A stretch of 64,000 nucleotides of DNA from Undaria pinnatifida (GCA_012845835.1 JABAKD010000019.1:10450844-10514843); one strand, 5' to 3'; shown: positions 31,901 to 42,715, counted from the first letter of the stretch. Numbers and translations: made by a program. Notes: generated by a model not told the origin, from the letters alone.

Positions 31901-33055
31901 TCTCGACCCTGACTCTATTTACCCTCCCGTGTCCCGACCATACATTACACAAGCGGAACAGTAACGTTATGGATCTACCTCTCTATAGATAGAACTCCGC
32001 GCACATACCCCACCCTCCTGCTGACCACCAGCGCCTGTCCAAAAAAGCTGCGCAAAAAAAAAAACACCACCGTATTCTACTGTACTGTTCCTACCGCTCC
32101 ACCCCTTCGGGGTTGTATCCAACGCCCCTCCCCGTAAAAAAAGCCTCCACAAAATCAATCGCGAAAACCAATGTCGCGACGCGGCCAACCGGGGCGACGG
32201 CATACGCGTCGTTTGAGAGGAAAACGCCGTTTTTTTCTATTGAGAGGAAACGCTGCTTTGTTTTTCGTTTACTCCCATCGATCCACACATGAGACACGCA
32301 TGCACCCTGCCCAACACATTACATGGAAACCCACGACAAGCGGGCACACGGCCAAGGGCAACGAGGGAAAAAAGGGGGGAGGGATTTTGAAGGGTAGCTC
32401 ACCCACGTTTTCTCCCACTCTTTTCTCTCTCTCTCTTCTCTTTCCCTCCTTCCCTTTCCCTTCTCTCTCTTTGATTTCTCCCCCCCCCTCCCTCACGCGT
32501 TGGAAAACCTCCAACACCACCGATAACACATGGTCGGATCAAACGTAAGGATCTCCCCCCCCCCCTCTCCAACTCCCGCCCTCCTTCCCCTCCGGTGCAG
32601 CAAAAACACCACCCCCAATAGCACACACGAACTGCACGCTCATGGTTTCATTGCCCCAAATGAGGGGGGAAAAGACCGCTTTCAATAAAAGAGCTGCAAA
32701 AATTATGACATGGAGAGATTTTACCAAACACATATCACATACGAAATACAAGTTTTCCGAAAAGTGGTGTGATCATGGGTGACTGAGAAGTCACGTACTG
32801 TCAACCAAGGATTGCGACCAGAATCCGACTTCTTTCTCTAAATATAATTGACCAATTAAGAACATTGCATGTATTGGAGAAAAAGACCTCTAGCGCCCAC
32901 AGTTTTCGTATATTTCTTGCCTCTCTCTAGGCAGGAAACGCCTCTGCCGCTGTATACATGCACGCCTCATAATAAAAAGTTCCACATGCCCTGCCCCTGT
33001 GGCATACCAGGCACAAACCCAACGAGGATCGATCACGCCTGTGGCAGAAAAAAAA
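28965..33055. other. Gene-poor A/C-rich stretch
   Basis: About 4 kb with many CAAAAAA and CCCC runs on + and no frame I can recognise. Inside: a (CAG)n run at about 30031-30062; a duplicated segment at 30410-30560 (GTGTCTAAAGGGGAAACC / GTGTCTTTACTTGGGAAACC); a second CGGGTC-rich MITE at 30858-31016; and a pyrimidine tract at 32400-32570. The frame at 31463-31867 has several Cys (CPPRATCKTP, CHLGDSECSASKW) but no known family. Confidence 0.4.
30858..31016 (+). mobile_element. CGGGTC-rich MITE, second copy
   Basis: CATGACCCGGCCCGCGGATC on the left, GACCGACCCGACCCGGGAGA near the right and a final CCCATGAAAAGCCGTGAAAC. Same composition and layout as 28769-28960. Confidence 0.5.
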
Positions 33056-33060
33056 TACGG

Positions 33061-33317
33061 GCGCGTGCTACGATAAGAGGTGCACCACATTTTTTCTTTC
33101 AAGGTTCCTCAGTTTGGGAGCTTAAGACCTCTCCCAAAAAAACGGTTTTGGAGAAAAGTAAAAACTGCTAGGTACCGTATGATGTGGTCTAGGGTACACG
33201 TGGAGAATCAGGCGAAAAAAAAAAATGATTTCTTCCCGACGATTTTGGTTTAAGGTGCCTCGTCCTTCAGAAAACATTTCAGACGAAAAAAGGTATACCT
33301 CTATCGTAGCACGGGTC
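33061..33317 (+). mobile_element. MITE-A copy next to the Zn2Cys6 gene 3' end
   Basis: GCGCGTGCTACGATAAGAGG left and CTCTATCGTAGCACGGGTC right, with GGTTCCTCAGTTTGGGAGCT and TTTTGGTTTAAGGTGCCTCG inside. It ends 38 bp from the stop codon of the antisense gene at 33356, so it may lie in that gene's 3' UTR. Confidence 0.85.
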
Positions 33318-33355
33318 TACGCATCTACAGCACACATGAACCCCTTCCCCTACCT

Positions 33356-34978
33356 TCATCCCCACGCACCAACACCACCACCATCACCACCACCACGGCC
33401 ACCGTTTGGCTTGCGGTTCCGATCAGCGTCCCAAGCGCCGCCTCCTGAGCAGTCCCGGGACGCGCCCGGCAAAGAACGGTCGCGCGCCAACGTCATTAGT
33501 GACCAGGAGTTCCCCTTCCAGACAGGGCCTCTTTGCCGCGTCCTCCCCCCACCCCCATCACCCCCATCACCCCCGCCACCGCCACCACCACCACAGCCAC
33601 CGCCGCCGCCGCCACTGCGATTGTCGCCCGAAAGCTGAGCTGTCACGTTTTGTTCATCCACGTCCACAACTTTAGCATTGTCGGTGTCACCGATGTGGTG
33701 CGACTGCGACCACTCGCCCGCGTTCAAGGGTGGGATAGGTCCGCGCCGCATCCCTTCCTCCTCCGCCTTGACGAACATCCGCGTCCCAGCTGCTGCCGAG
33801 GTTCGGAGAGAGCCGTCGCGGTCACCGTGGGATTGCTGGTGCGACTGGATGACTTGTCCGAGACGCTGCTGGGGTCCGGGGAACGGCAATCGCAGCCTCA
33901 GGTTCGAATGCGCGGGCGCTGGGTCGGACGGAGTGAACACTCGCTCGTTTTCGTAGCACCACTTTGCATGTCCGTCATGTCGTGAGTGTCCGTCATGGCC
34001 GTGGGTTGTTCTGTCGTGCTCCTCGTACCCCCCCCCTTCATCGCCTCCACCATCGTCACCGCCGCCACCGCCACCGCAGCGCAAGTCGATGCGGCTGGAG
34101 GCGAAAAAAACGGTATCACCACCCTTCCCACCGAAGCTTCGGCTCCCGTTGCCGTTGCTGTTGGTGGACCTACGGCGATAGCCGTCCACGGTGACACGGT
34201 CGCCTGCGGCCCCAACACGCCAGCCACAGTCTCTGCCACCCCCACCGCCAACCCCACCGCCACCTCTAGAAGCCCGCCATTCGCCGCCGCCTTGCGTCAT
34301 GCCAAGACCTCTCTCGGTGCCCAAACACCCCTCTACAAAATCGCGCGGTCCCGGCTCGTCCCCGACACCACCAACACCACCGGGCCCAGATCGATGTGCG
34401 TAACTGCTTCCCTCGCGGGCGCTGCCACGGAAAATGCTCGAGGCTGTTCTCTCGGGCGCATCCCCGCGGTGTCCACTGCGGGCACGGTTCCCTATAGCGC
34501 CCGAGTAGAGCGGCGGCAGCTGTCGCCGTTCTGTAGTGGAGGTTACACCAGCGTCCGCACCGAGCCACGCCCGCCGTTGGCCCGTCCGTTGGCCCGTCCC
34601 CGTTACTCCCTTCTCATCCACACAAGCTCGCCCCTCCCGCCGCGCTTGCGTCTCGGAGTGCTGCCGGGAGTAGGGAGCGTCACGGCCACGGTCATCACCA
34701 CCACCACCACCGTCATCACCACCACCGCCACCGCCGCCGCGCGCGTCTTTCGATCGACTCCAACCGTCTGCTGGGTAAAGGCGGGGGTGATCTCCGGGGG
34801 CGCCCATTCTCCCGAGGGTCTCGGCGGGGGTCTTCCGCGGGGCATACTCCACTCTGCGACCGCTCATGACGTCGATGATGTCGGCCACGTCTTCGGTGGG
34901 GGGGCGCAGCTTAAGAAGAAGCTCGGTTGGGGCCATCAGGGGGCCCTGTTGAGGCCTTTGCGGTGGATGCTGTTGCCG
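33356..34978 (-). CDS. Zn(II)2Cys6 protein, downstream exon (C-terminal part)
   Basis: A - strand frame of about 540 codons to the stop at 33356-33358. The first nine codons of the naive frame (MMFFFFSRQ) are the pyrimidine tract and acceptor TTTTTTTTCTTCTCACGGCA-G, so the exon probably begins at 34978 with RQQHPPQRPQQGP. A conserved-looking stretch follows: APTELLLKLRPPTEDVADII, then DVMSGRRVEYAPRKTPAETL. The rest is Gly/Asp/Arg-rich with islands such as RRSTNSNGNGSRSFGGKGGD, AGTRMFVKAEEEGMRRGPIP and IGDTDNAKVVDVDEQNVTAQ. It is in phase 0 with the upstream exon ending at 35203. No known domain was recognised. The + strand frames over it are shadows. The end is uncertain: splicing before the stop is possible. 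Confidence 0.55.
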   Translation of the reverse strand, partial: RQQHPPQRPQQGPLMAPTELLLKLRPPTEDVADIIDVMSGRRVEYAPRKTPAETLGRMGAPGDHPRLYPADGWSRSKDARGGGGGGGDDGGGGGDDRGRDAPYSRQHSETQARREGRACVDEKGVTGTGQRTGQRRAWLGADAGVTSTTERRQLPPLYSGAIGNRARSGHRGDAPERTASSIFRGSAREGSSYAHRSGPGGVGGVGDEPGPRDFVEGCLGTERGLGMTQGGGEWRASRGGGGVGGGGGRDCGWRVGAAGDRVTVDGYRRRSTNSNGNGSRSFGGKGGDTVFFASSRIDLRCGGGGGGDDGGGDEGGGYEEHDRTTHGHDGHSRHDGHAKWCYENERVFTPSDPAPAHSNLRLRLPFPGPQQRLGQVIQSHQQSHGDRDGSLRTSAAAGTRMFVKAEEEGMRRGPIPPLNAGEWSQSHHIGDTDNAKVVDVDEQNVTAQLSGDNRSGGGGGGCGGGGGGGGDGGDGGGGRTRQRGPVWKGNSWSLMTLARDRSLPGASRDCSGGGAWDADRNRKPNGGRGGGDGGGVGAWG

Positions 34979-35202
34979 CTGCCGTGAGAAGAAAAAAAAC
35001 ATCATGGTATACGAAAGCCGGGGTTGCGGGACAAGAGAGGGGGTGGAGCCGTTGAACGGGGGGGGGTGGTCGGTCCGAGACGGGGCTAGCGATCAGCGCG
35101 CGCAAGGCTCAACACAATTTCACACGAAAAAAAAAAGGAGCGCACGTTCGTATACCATACGTTGAGAGCCCGAGAGGCCACTGGCTGCCACTCCTACACC
35201 AC
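34979..35202 (-). other. Intron of the Zn(II)2Cys6 gene (phase 0)
   Basis: On the - strand the donor GATGAG/GTGGTG starts at 35202, and the acceptor CACGGCAG ends at 34979 after a T-rich tract. It is 224 bp long. Without splicing the upstream frame stops after two codons (VV, stop at 35194-35196). Both flanking frames are in phase 0. Confidence 0.55.
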
Positions 35203-37470
35203 CTCATCGTGAACATCTCCCAACACTCCGAATATAAAACACGCCGAACCCCGCCGGCGAGCCCGACACCCATCGGAAAACCCCGTCCCGCAAAACCTCA
35301 CCGGTTGCTTGCCCCAGCCCTGATGCCCGGGAGTCCCTTGAGGGTGGCAGTTCGGGCGAATTCCGCCCGATCCCACCGACGGTTCCCACGCTTGCACACG
35401 CGGCCCAAACTCCTCCGACCCCACCTCCTCTTCAATCATGACACGACAGGACTCTCGCCGTAGCCCGCCAGCGCTCCACGATTCCCCACCGTTCCTGGTC
35501 TCGCCCCTGTTCCCGCGCACTTCCACCCCCCTGCCGCCGCCGCTTCCGTCCTCCCCCCATCCCGTTCGTATCGGTTCGTTAGCGCACGCCGCGTTACGGC
35601 TCTCTTCCCCCCCCCCCCATTCCGTTTTCGTCGGCCCATTATCGCGCGCGGCGTTTCCCCGCTCCCTCTCGCCCTCCCATCCCGTTCCCGTCTTCTGCAC
35701 GACAGCGTGGACTGCGTTATAAGGCGTCCGTTTTATCGCCGACTCCGCAGCGTTCGCTGCGGCTTGTTTTGCCGCCGCTACCGCCGCCGCCGCCGCTGTC
35801 GCCGTTGCCGCTGCCGTTGCCGCTGCCGTCGCCTCCGCCGTCGCCTTCGCCGTCGCCACCGCCACCGAACCTCTGGAGCTGACCATGTTGGCGCCACGCG
35901 TAGACACGTGGCCGCATGAGGTGGTAGCGGTGGCGGTGCCGGTGGCACGTTGTGCAGATGCATGGCCGCGTGAGGTGACCGTGGCGGTGGCGTGTTCGCT
36001 AGAATGCCACCCCTCCTCCGCGAGTACCGATCGACACTGCTTCTTCCTCGCCCACTCCTCCTCTTCTTCCTCGTGACGACGGTGGTGAACGCGGCGACAA
36101 TGCTTCTGCGTCCCCTCGCCTTCCTCTTCCTTCTCTTCCACCTCCTCTTTCTTTGGGCGGCCGTAGCGAACGCCGCGACAGTGCTTCCGCGCCTCCTTCC
36201 CTTCCACTCCCTCCTCCTTGTGAGGGTCGTGGCCAACGCGTCGGCGTTTGTTTCCCGTCTCCGAATCTCCGCAACGTTTTTCCTGTTTCAAGCGGAACCG
36301 CGGTTGAGCCTCCTCGGAATAACCCCCCACCTCCATCTCCTCCGTCTCCTGATGCTCCACTTTCAAGGGGGACACGGCAGGAAGCTCGGCGGAAGATGAG
36401 GACAGGTAAGGGGACGACGTAGGAGAGGAGGAGGAGGAGGTGGAAGGCAATGTGGCCGGCGACGAGGGGGAAGACGGAGCCATGCTCCTTTTTCTCCATT
36501 CCCCACTATCAGGATTTCGATCCTCGACACCATCGCCACCACCTACGCCGCAGCCACTCTCGCACCGCTTGTCGGCGACCGGCCGGCTTTTACCGCCGCT
36601 TCCGCTGACGCCGACGTCACGGGAAGAGACATCCTGCTTTACGCGTGAGGTCAGCACCCCTCTCGAGGGGAAACGCCTCTTTCTCGGAGGACCGTGGGAC
36701 CGCGACGAAGTAAGGTGAAAACCACCACCACCACCACCACCACCGCCACCACCTTCAGAGTCGCTACCCTTCCCAACTTTCTTGCTACCGCTACCGCTGT
36801 TACTGGTGCCGGTACCGGCCCCGGCACCACCACCGCCAACTTTTGCCGTGGGAACTTTCCCCTCCCCCTCACCCGTGCCCTCCCGTCTCGCAGGCGCAAC
36901 GTCAACGCTAACGCTAACCCCAACGCTCACGCCGACGCTAACGCTAACGTCAAGCTGGCGAGCCAACGCCGGCGGCTCCCTCTTCTCCACGGCTTTCTTA
37001 GCCCCAGCCTCGGCTCCGCCCCCCCGGGAATCACCGCCCCTCGCTCCGCCACCGCCATCGCTGCCGGACCCGGACGCATCGACTTCCACCGCCGGACCAC
37101 CACCAGCAGCAGCAGGAGCAGAAGAACAAGCCGGCCGCTGGACTGGTGTCTCGCATGACGCTGCTACACCAGCGGTGGTTGAATATGGCGCGCGCGACGG
37201 TAAGGTCTCGGCTTTGGCCTTCGTTGACGTCGTGGCCGCGGACTGAAGCGTGGCAGCAGGTGGGTACGTGCGACGGCGCCCGTTCCTGCTTCGGGTTTTG
37301 CTGTGAGGGTGATGTCCGTCGCGGGTCGGCGGCGGGGCGGGGCGTGGGGAGGGCGGCGTCTTGGGAGGCGGCCGTGGTGGCGGAGATGATGGCCGGTCGC
37401 AAGAAACTTTCCCCTGTTCTTGGTCTTGTTCTTCCACGGTCGCCTCTGCGCTGCAACTCACGCTACCGCC

Positions 37471-37512
<42 letters not shown>

Positions 37513-38085
37513 GCCGCCGCTGCTGCTGGTGATACTGCTGCTGCCGTTGCCACCACCGCCGCCGCTGCCTCCCCCGCCCCCACACGCATCACCGCTGTTA
37601 CCGCCCCCTCCCCCACGACCGCCGCCGCCACTCCCACCCCCACTTCCCCCTCCTCGTGCACCGCTGCCGCTAGCCTTGCAACCGCCAGCCTTGCTACCGT
37701 TACCTCTGCTGCCGTTAGCGGCGCTGCCACCACCACCACCACTAGCGCTGCCAGCCTTGTGGCTTTCAAGACGCCCCCCTAGCCTCTTCTTCGGTGCCTG
37801 CTCGCGCCCTCTCGCGGCCTTGCTTTTGCCGGCCGCCGTTGCCGCAGCAGCAGTTACCACCACGATGGCTGCCGCGATCTCCTTGTCAACTTTAGGGACT
37901 TCTTTTTGCACCTTGCTACGCCGCGGGGCGTATTTAGCCCCTTTCGCGGGTCCACTTTTGCGCCTCACGCTCCTTTCGCAGGTCTTGCCACGGCGGCAGC
38001 ACAGCGCGCAGGGCTCACCTCCGTCGCAGGCGCGCTTCATCTGCGCGCAGTAGTCGCAGCTTTTGCGGAGTTGCTCCTTCCCATC
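35203..38085 (-). CDS. Zn(II)2Cys6 binuclear-cluster DNA-binding protein
   Basis: A - strand frame open from 38133 to 35196. The N-terminal motif CDYCAQMKRACDGGEPCALC and then CRRGKTC gives Cys spacing C-x2-C-x6-C-x5-C-x2-C-x6-C, the Gal4-type cluster that holds two Zn and contacts CGG triplets; a basic stretch (SVRRKSGPAKGAKYAPRR) follows. The likely role is a nuclear transcription regulator. The body is low-complexity: Gly runs, a 13-Ser run, Pro-rich and Ala-rich parts, a Val-Ser alternation from 6-bp repeats (36900-36960), the basic GPPRKRRFPSRG, and three K(H/Q)CRxV units separated by Glu-rich spacers. The frame usually called begins with GTG (38097), not ATG. CGTCAG at 38091-38086 fits an acceptor, so the first exon probably lies upstream and was not found. 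The end at 35203 is set by the donor. Length is about 960 codons here plus about 540 in the next exon. Confidence 0.68.
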
Positions 38086-38399
38086 CTGACGCCACACGCA
38101 CAGACAAAAGTGGTGGTGGTTGTAGGAGGTAGATTACACCAGTGGTGTGTCGTCGCGTAACACAACGAGGGGAGAAGGGGGGGGGAGAGAGAAGGGATCA
38201 GCTAGGGAGTGGTTGTGTTGGATGGTCCTGCACACGGTAGAAAGGGGGAAGTCGCAGTGACATCATTGAAACTCTAAAATAATTAACAAATTTTGCGCGT
38301 TTCGCGCTTCAGACAGAGTGGAGAGCGTGGAATATGATATTCATCGCGCCCCTGCTCTTCGCGTATTTTCTTGGCCACCCGCTAGAGTACGGCAGTGAC

Positions 38400-38581
38400 T
38401 TAAGGTGAGAAACACCAATATCAAGACAGTTACGACCAATATCAAGACAGTTACGGCCAATATCAAGACAGTTACGGCGACAGCAGAAACAACAAGAGCA
38501 AGAGCAAGAGCAGCAGCAACAAGAGCAAGAGCAAGAGCAGCAACAACAACACACCACCACCACCACCACCACCACCACCAA

Positions 38582-38649
<68 letters not shown>

Positions 38650-38800
38650 GGAGCAGCAACAACAACAGGAGCAGCAACACCAACACCACCAACACCACCA
38701 ACACCACCACCACCACCACCACCACCACCACCAACAATAGGAGCAGCAACACCACCAACACCAACAACAACATCAACAACAGCAACAACGGCACGCCTGT
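38400..38800 (+). repeat. 21-bp tandem and (CAN)n microsatellite upstream of the Zn2Cys6 gene
   Basis: Three 21-bp units of CAATATCAAGACAGTTACG (38418-38478) run into about 300 bp of CAA/CAC/CAG/GAG triplets. On the - strand this is (TTG/GTG/CTG)n, lying 300-700 bp upstream of the first recognised exon of the antisense gene, in its promoter, 5' UTR or first intron. Poly-Gln/His and poly-Val/Leu frames here are artefacts. Confidence 0.85.
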
Positions 38801-38859
38801 ATAAAAAGAAAAGCAAAAATAAAGCACCCCGGACATATGCCACCAAACTGCCACGTTGC

Positions 38860-39265
38860 TCGCCCAAAGTCGATCATTTTACATGCGTACAGATTTTACG
38901 TTAGATTGGTCGTCACATGATTTCCCGCCCCTGGCCGAGGACACTAGATTTTTTTTATTAGTATCACGTTTTACTTTTTTTCTTTCCAACTCAGCTTTTG
39001 GACAAGTCACGGTCACAACACAGACGCACTACGTACAAACTTCATACTAATAACCATGCACGCTCGAACGACGCATAAAACAAGGGTTGAATATCGAGCG
39101 ATGATCGAGTTCAGATATTAGATGGTAAAGGATATCGATAAATCGAACACGAAACCGTTTTTGTATGACTAATTAAATCCTCCCCGCCGACGTCTCACCC
39201 ACGGTAAAAATATTCTGAAGTAAGACTATTAATAAACGTGTTATACCTGGCACCTGGCAAGTATT
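38860..39265. other. Intergenic, AT-rich
   Basis: Contains a SINE1-like antisense scrap (TCAGCTTTTGGACAAGTCAC at about 38990). Otherwise unassigned. Confidence 0.4.
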
Positions 39266-39267
39266 AC

Positions 39268-39620
39268 CTGGTAACAAGCTGGTGCGTTCCATAGCTAGCT
39301 GTCAAATTTTTGTGGCCCTCGAAGCGATTTTTTTTAATAGTTTCCGTGCGCAAGAGTGATTAAATCAATACTGAGCGTCTTCGCGTCACCCTGTTGACTC
39401 TGGTATTATTAATAGCTAGTGTTAGCTAGCACTAAGGAGAGTCGCCGACGTATGATATATCCTTCATGAGGACATCCACACCTCCTAACACGCGCGATCG
39501 GAGAATCTATCACGCATCGCTTGCAAAGATGAGTTTCGACGAAATCCTCTACAATCTCACAGCTACTGCAGGTAGGTATATATCTACGAAATTGTTCCAA
39601 GTATAATATATGTCAGCTGC
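39268..39620 (+). repeat. Family C copy
   Basis: Landmarks: AGTCGCCGACGTATGA, ATGAGGACAT, CGCGCGATCGGAG, GCTTGCAAAGATGAGTTTCG and ACGAAATC...TCACAGCT. Other copies: 50830-51110, 55470-55690, 58140-58630, a short piece at 57545-57568 and an antisense scrap at 5166. Confidence 0.7.
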
Positions 39621-40180
39621 GACTTCGATCAATTTAAGGGTCGATATCCACCTTTGCAAGCTGCACAATATGCAATCAAAACGCGATCGATACGATCTAT
39701 CGCAAGTTCGATTGTTCGATATATCCATAGAGTCCGTCATTCCGATATTTGGCAAGTTCGATATTTCATATATCGGTCTATCATACCGCGATTTAGATAT
39801 GCCGATATAGAAACAAAAGTCGGATACGATATCCAATAAATAGGTAGATCTATAGCACTTAGGACGAAAGTCCAGTCATGTATTGTATATACGATAGAAG
39901 TTTCAACTATCGCCACCCATCATCACCAATCATCACCACTCATCAATTATGAAATATTATCAACCCCTCCACCCCCAACCCATCAAACGCATGAATGCCT
40001 TCCAAAAAAAGGCCGAGGGGGTCCTGAGCTCTGAGGCCCGGGAACACAGCCGTAAAATTCTGCCAAATGAGCCAAAAGAGTGAGGAAAATGAAATGTTGC
40101 TGTAGCATACTATAACATCGCACTTGTAGAGAGTAATGTACACTCGAAACCTGTAAATGACAACCAACCAATAATACCGT
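39620..40180. other. Intergenic, CGATA-rich
   Basis: 39630-39840 is rich in TCGATA / CGATAT words without a fixed period. CATCATCACC is repeated around 39918-39945. No gene. Confidence 0.4.
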
Positions 40181-40840
40181 GCAAGATCACGACTGCTGCT
40201 GCCGTGTGCGCGCGTATCTTTGTTGTGTGTGTTCGTCTTCACATCAAACCGTTCTTTCTACCCAACGACATCAGCACACCCAGTGTCCGTGCAGATTTTT
40301 CATCCTGTATACAAGTAGAGACATCAAAATTATGTGGTCACAGACTTTAGACCGATTATGTTTATATTTGCACCCTTCTATATCCAAACCGGTCGCCCCG
40401 GTGGCGTATCAGGTTATCCTCGAGCCTGGTATAGGTCAGTTTCGTGAGTTCGAGCCCCGCCGAGTGCATACTCGTATAAATTCGTTGGGACTTTTTCTTG
40501 TGCACAAATTGACTTGCGGAAAGCGCGAGAGCGTGAGTCAGCAACATTCGAGGAACAATCGACGAGCAGTGGGATTGCTGAACCCTATGCACGATAAAAA
40601 TTGAAGGCAAGAACCGGGGAGGAGAAGGGATGGCACCTGTGACCACGGCTTGTCCAGAAGCTGGAAAGTGAAAGTGTGCTAGAAAAAAAAAAAAAAAAAA
40701 AAAAAAACCACCACAACCAGTGTCCCTGCCAATGCCTCGTAGAAAGAGCTCTCTCTGTGGTCACAAACTACGAGACCGATACGAGACATACAAAACACAT
40801 TGCAAACACACCAAGGTGATTTAGCGATGCAACGCCAACA
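40180..40840. repeat. Family F pieces interrupted by a SINE1
   Basis: 40190-40350 and 40715-40830 carry family-F sequence in the same orientation (CCAGTGTCCGTGC..., CTCTGTGGTCACAAACTACG, ACACATTGCAAACAC), with the SINE1 at 40389-40707 between them. Other F copies: 53880-54010, 54240-54430, 55250-55440 and 62960-63080. Confidence 0.5.
40389..40707 (+). mobile_element. SINE1, most complete + copy
   Basis: Head CCGGTCGCCCCGGTGGCGTA, with an A-box-like TGGCGTATCAGG and B-box GAGTTCGAGCCCC at about 40448-40460. The body has AAAGCGCGAGAGCGTGAGTC, then CACCTGTGACCACGGCTTGT and CCAGAAGCTGGAAAGTGAAA, and the tail is about 25 A. RNA polymerase III promoter boxes at the 5' end and an A tail make this a tRNA-derived SINE. 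Antisense copies: 4740, 59500, 60790, 63640. Confidence 0.88.
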
Positions 40841-41029
40841 GCCATGACGAGCGGGCACGCGCGGGCAAAAAACAACAATATGTACCGGTAATCCAGCACA
40901 CCAGACTATTTCCAGTAAAACCGGAAAAGAAAAAGACGAGGCAGAAAAGAAGACCTGATTCAATCCAGAATGCAGAATACTTCGGAAAACGAGCACTCTA
41001 CGTAGCCATGCCGATTTCAGGCTAGGTGC

Positions 41030-41145
41030 CGGGTTCTTCTTTTTTCGCACGTCCTTCTGTTATATTCGCTCTTTTTCTTTTCTCGTTCTCCCTCCCTAGA
41101 CGTAACTTAGATCCGGGGTCATCAAGCAGGCTCTTCCCCCCCCTC
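41030..41145 (-). repeat. Family D partial copy
   Basis: TCTCCCTCCCTAGACGTAAC, TTAGATCCGGGGTCATCAAG and CAGGCTCTTCCCC, the antisense of the family-D landmarks. Confidence 0.65.
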
Positions 41146-41149
41146 CCCG

Positions 41150-41585
41150 CTGTTTTTTTCCGTCCTTTTTTATCCTTCCCTTCTTTCTTCTTTTTTTCGA
41201 GTGCCGCAAGTACGAAAAGCGCGTAACCCCTTCTTGGGACTTAAGAGGGGAAATTGACGACGAAAATTGACGATTTCGGTGTCGGCCACTGCTAATTGCC
41301 GACAGTAAAAGCGGTGTCCGAACTACTTGTACAACAAAATCCGAAGGCTCGTACGGGCATTTGTACAGGACGGGCACAGCGTGATCCCTATATCTCGTGA
41401 TGCTGCGCGCTCACAGCTCCTCGTAGACACTTGAAAATATAGCAATCGTCTCTTTTTCGTCGCTTTGACTAAAATTATCAAAGTTTTACCAAACCCCCCC
41501 AAAGGGGGATTTCTTCGCTTGCACGTATTCACGCGGGTACGGGGTAAACGGGAGCCCTGGGTTGGATGTTGTCGTGAAGGTATAC
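41150..41585. other. Intergenic, unassigned
   Basis: T-rich 41150-41200; no recognised gene or repeat. Confidence 0.4.
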
Positions 41586-41713
41586 CCGAGCTCCAGAGTG
41601 ACCGGAGCCTGTCCCGTGACCACGGACTTGATTATGCTCGAGTAAATGCGAGACCAACAACAACAACAACATCATCATCACATCATCATCATCATCATCA
41701 TTATCACCATCAA

Positions 41714-41751
<38 letters not shown>

Positions 41752-41808
41752 ACAACAACAACAGCAACAGCAACAACAACAACAACAACAACAGCAACAA
41801 CAACAAAA

Positions 41809-41842
<34 letters not shown>

Positions 41843-41847
41843 GCAGC

Positions 41848-41932
<85 letters not shown>

Positions 41933-41935
41933 CGC
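41586..41935 (+). mobile_element. CAA-tailed retroposon with giant (CAA)n tail
   Basis: CTCCAGAGTGACCGGAGCCT, GTCCCGTGACCACGGACTTG and ATTATGCTCGAGTAAATGCG are followed at once by about 280 bp of CAA/CAT/CAG triplets. Other copies keep the same unique part and a shorter triplet tail (51745-51962 +; 42716-42893 and 57560-57757 -; 54535-54622 + partial). So the microsatellite is an expanded 3' tail. Poly-Gln and poly-Leu/Cys frames are artefacts. Confidence 0.8.
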
Positions 41936-41984
41936 AACACGCACATATGATATGTATGTACGAGTATCACAAAAAGACGGATAA

Positions 41985-42422
41985 AATACCCAAGACCAAC
42001 GCACGAATGGGTATGATAGGGTGGACCGGAACTGGACCAAGTCGGGCGGAAGGCTGTGTCCCCATAGCCGGGGATTTCGTGAGTGGGTGAGCTTGCGCAA
42101 GTTCCACACTGCCCGGAATGATGACGTTCCGGGTGGCTATCTCCACCGCACCTGACCCTCGGCAGGGGCCAGGTCGGGTTGACATACATACTCACGCATC
42201 CGTATGCAACGGGGGCAGCTTGCGCTGCCGGAGTAGTAACGGGGACCACCGGTAGGGACACCTCGCGCTATCGCTATCGTGGGAACCGAAGGACACGCGA
42301 GAAAACCAGCTGGATTGCGAATACAATTGAGTTAAATTGACACACGAGGTGTATGAAAATGCGTGGACGGACGTGGGTGGTGTTTATTTTTACCTATCCG
42401 AGGGAGGATGAAAAAAAAAGAA
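41985..42422 (+). mobile_element. SINE2, full-length-like copy
   Basis: About 430 bp: GGGTGGACCGGAACTGGACC, GTGGCTATCTCCACCGCACC, GCAGCTTGCGCTGCCGGAGT, AGTAACGGGGACCACCGGTA, GAAAACCAGCTGGATTGCGA, GAGTTAAATTGACACACGAG and the end GGAGGATGAAAAAAAAAG. The other long copy is at 62415-62880. Short copies keep only the 3' end, which fits a LINE 3' end or a SINE moved by one. Confidence 0.8.
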
Positions 42423-42569
42423 GATACAATAAATTTCGACAGGGTAGGAGATACCCGGAAGGAGATATCGTACCACCAAAACACGCTCACACGATCACAC
42501 TCGCTTGTCACGCTGCAACGAGGCACGTATGTCGTATAACACGTGCACCACGGAGATTACGAAATGTCG

Positions 42570-42715
42570 ACAACAACAACAACAACAGCAGCGATGTCGA
42601 CAACAACAACAGCAGCGGTAACAACTACAACCACAACTACAACTAATGTAATGCAACCACGACACCAACACCACCACCACCAACAACAACCACCACCACA
42701 CACAGCAACATCTTG
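42570..42715 (+). repeat. CAA/CAC triplet tract
   Basis: ATGTCGACAACAACAACAAC occurs twice, followed by mixed CAA/CAC/CTA triplets, next to the antisense CAA-tailed retroposon at 42716. Confidence 0.8.

Noticed and set aside
33986-34987. Long + strand open frame rich in Thr/Ala/Pro
   Set aside because: It overlaps the - strand Zn2Cys6 exon, has no motif, and its openness follows from GC-rich triplet composition.
37361-38053. + strand Leu/Pro-rich open frame
   Set aside because: Shadow of the Cys6 exon and its Ser/Gly runs.
41465-41950. Poly-Gln/poly-Thr protein
   Set aside because: It is the expanded CAA tail of a retroposon whose other copies have short tails.
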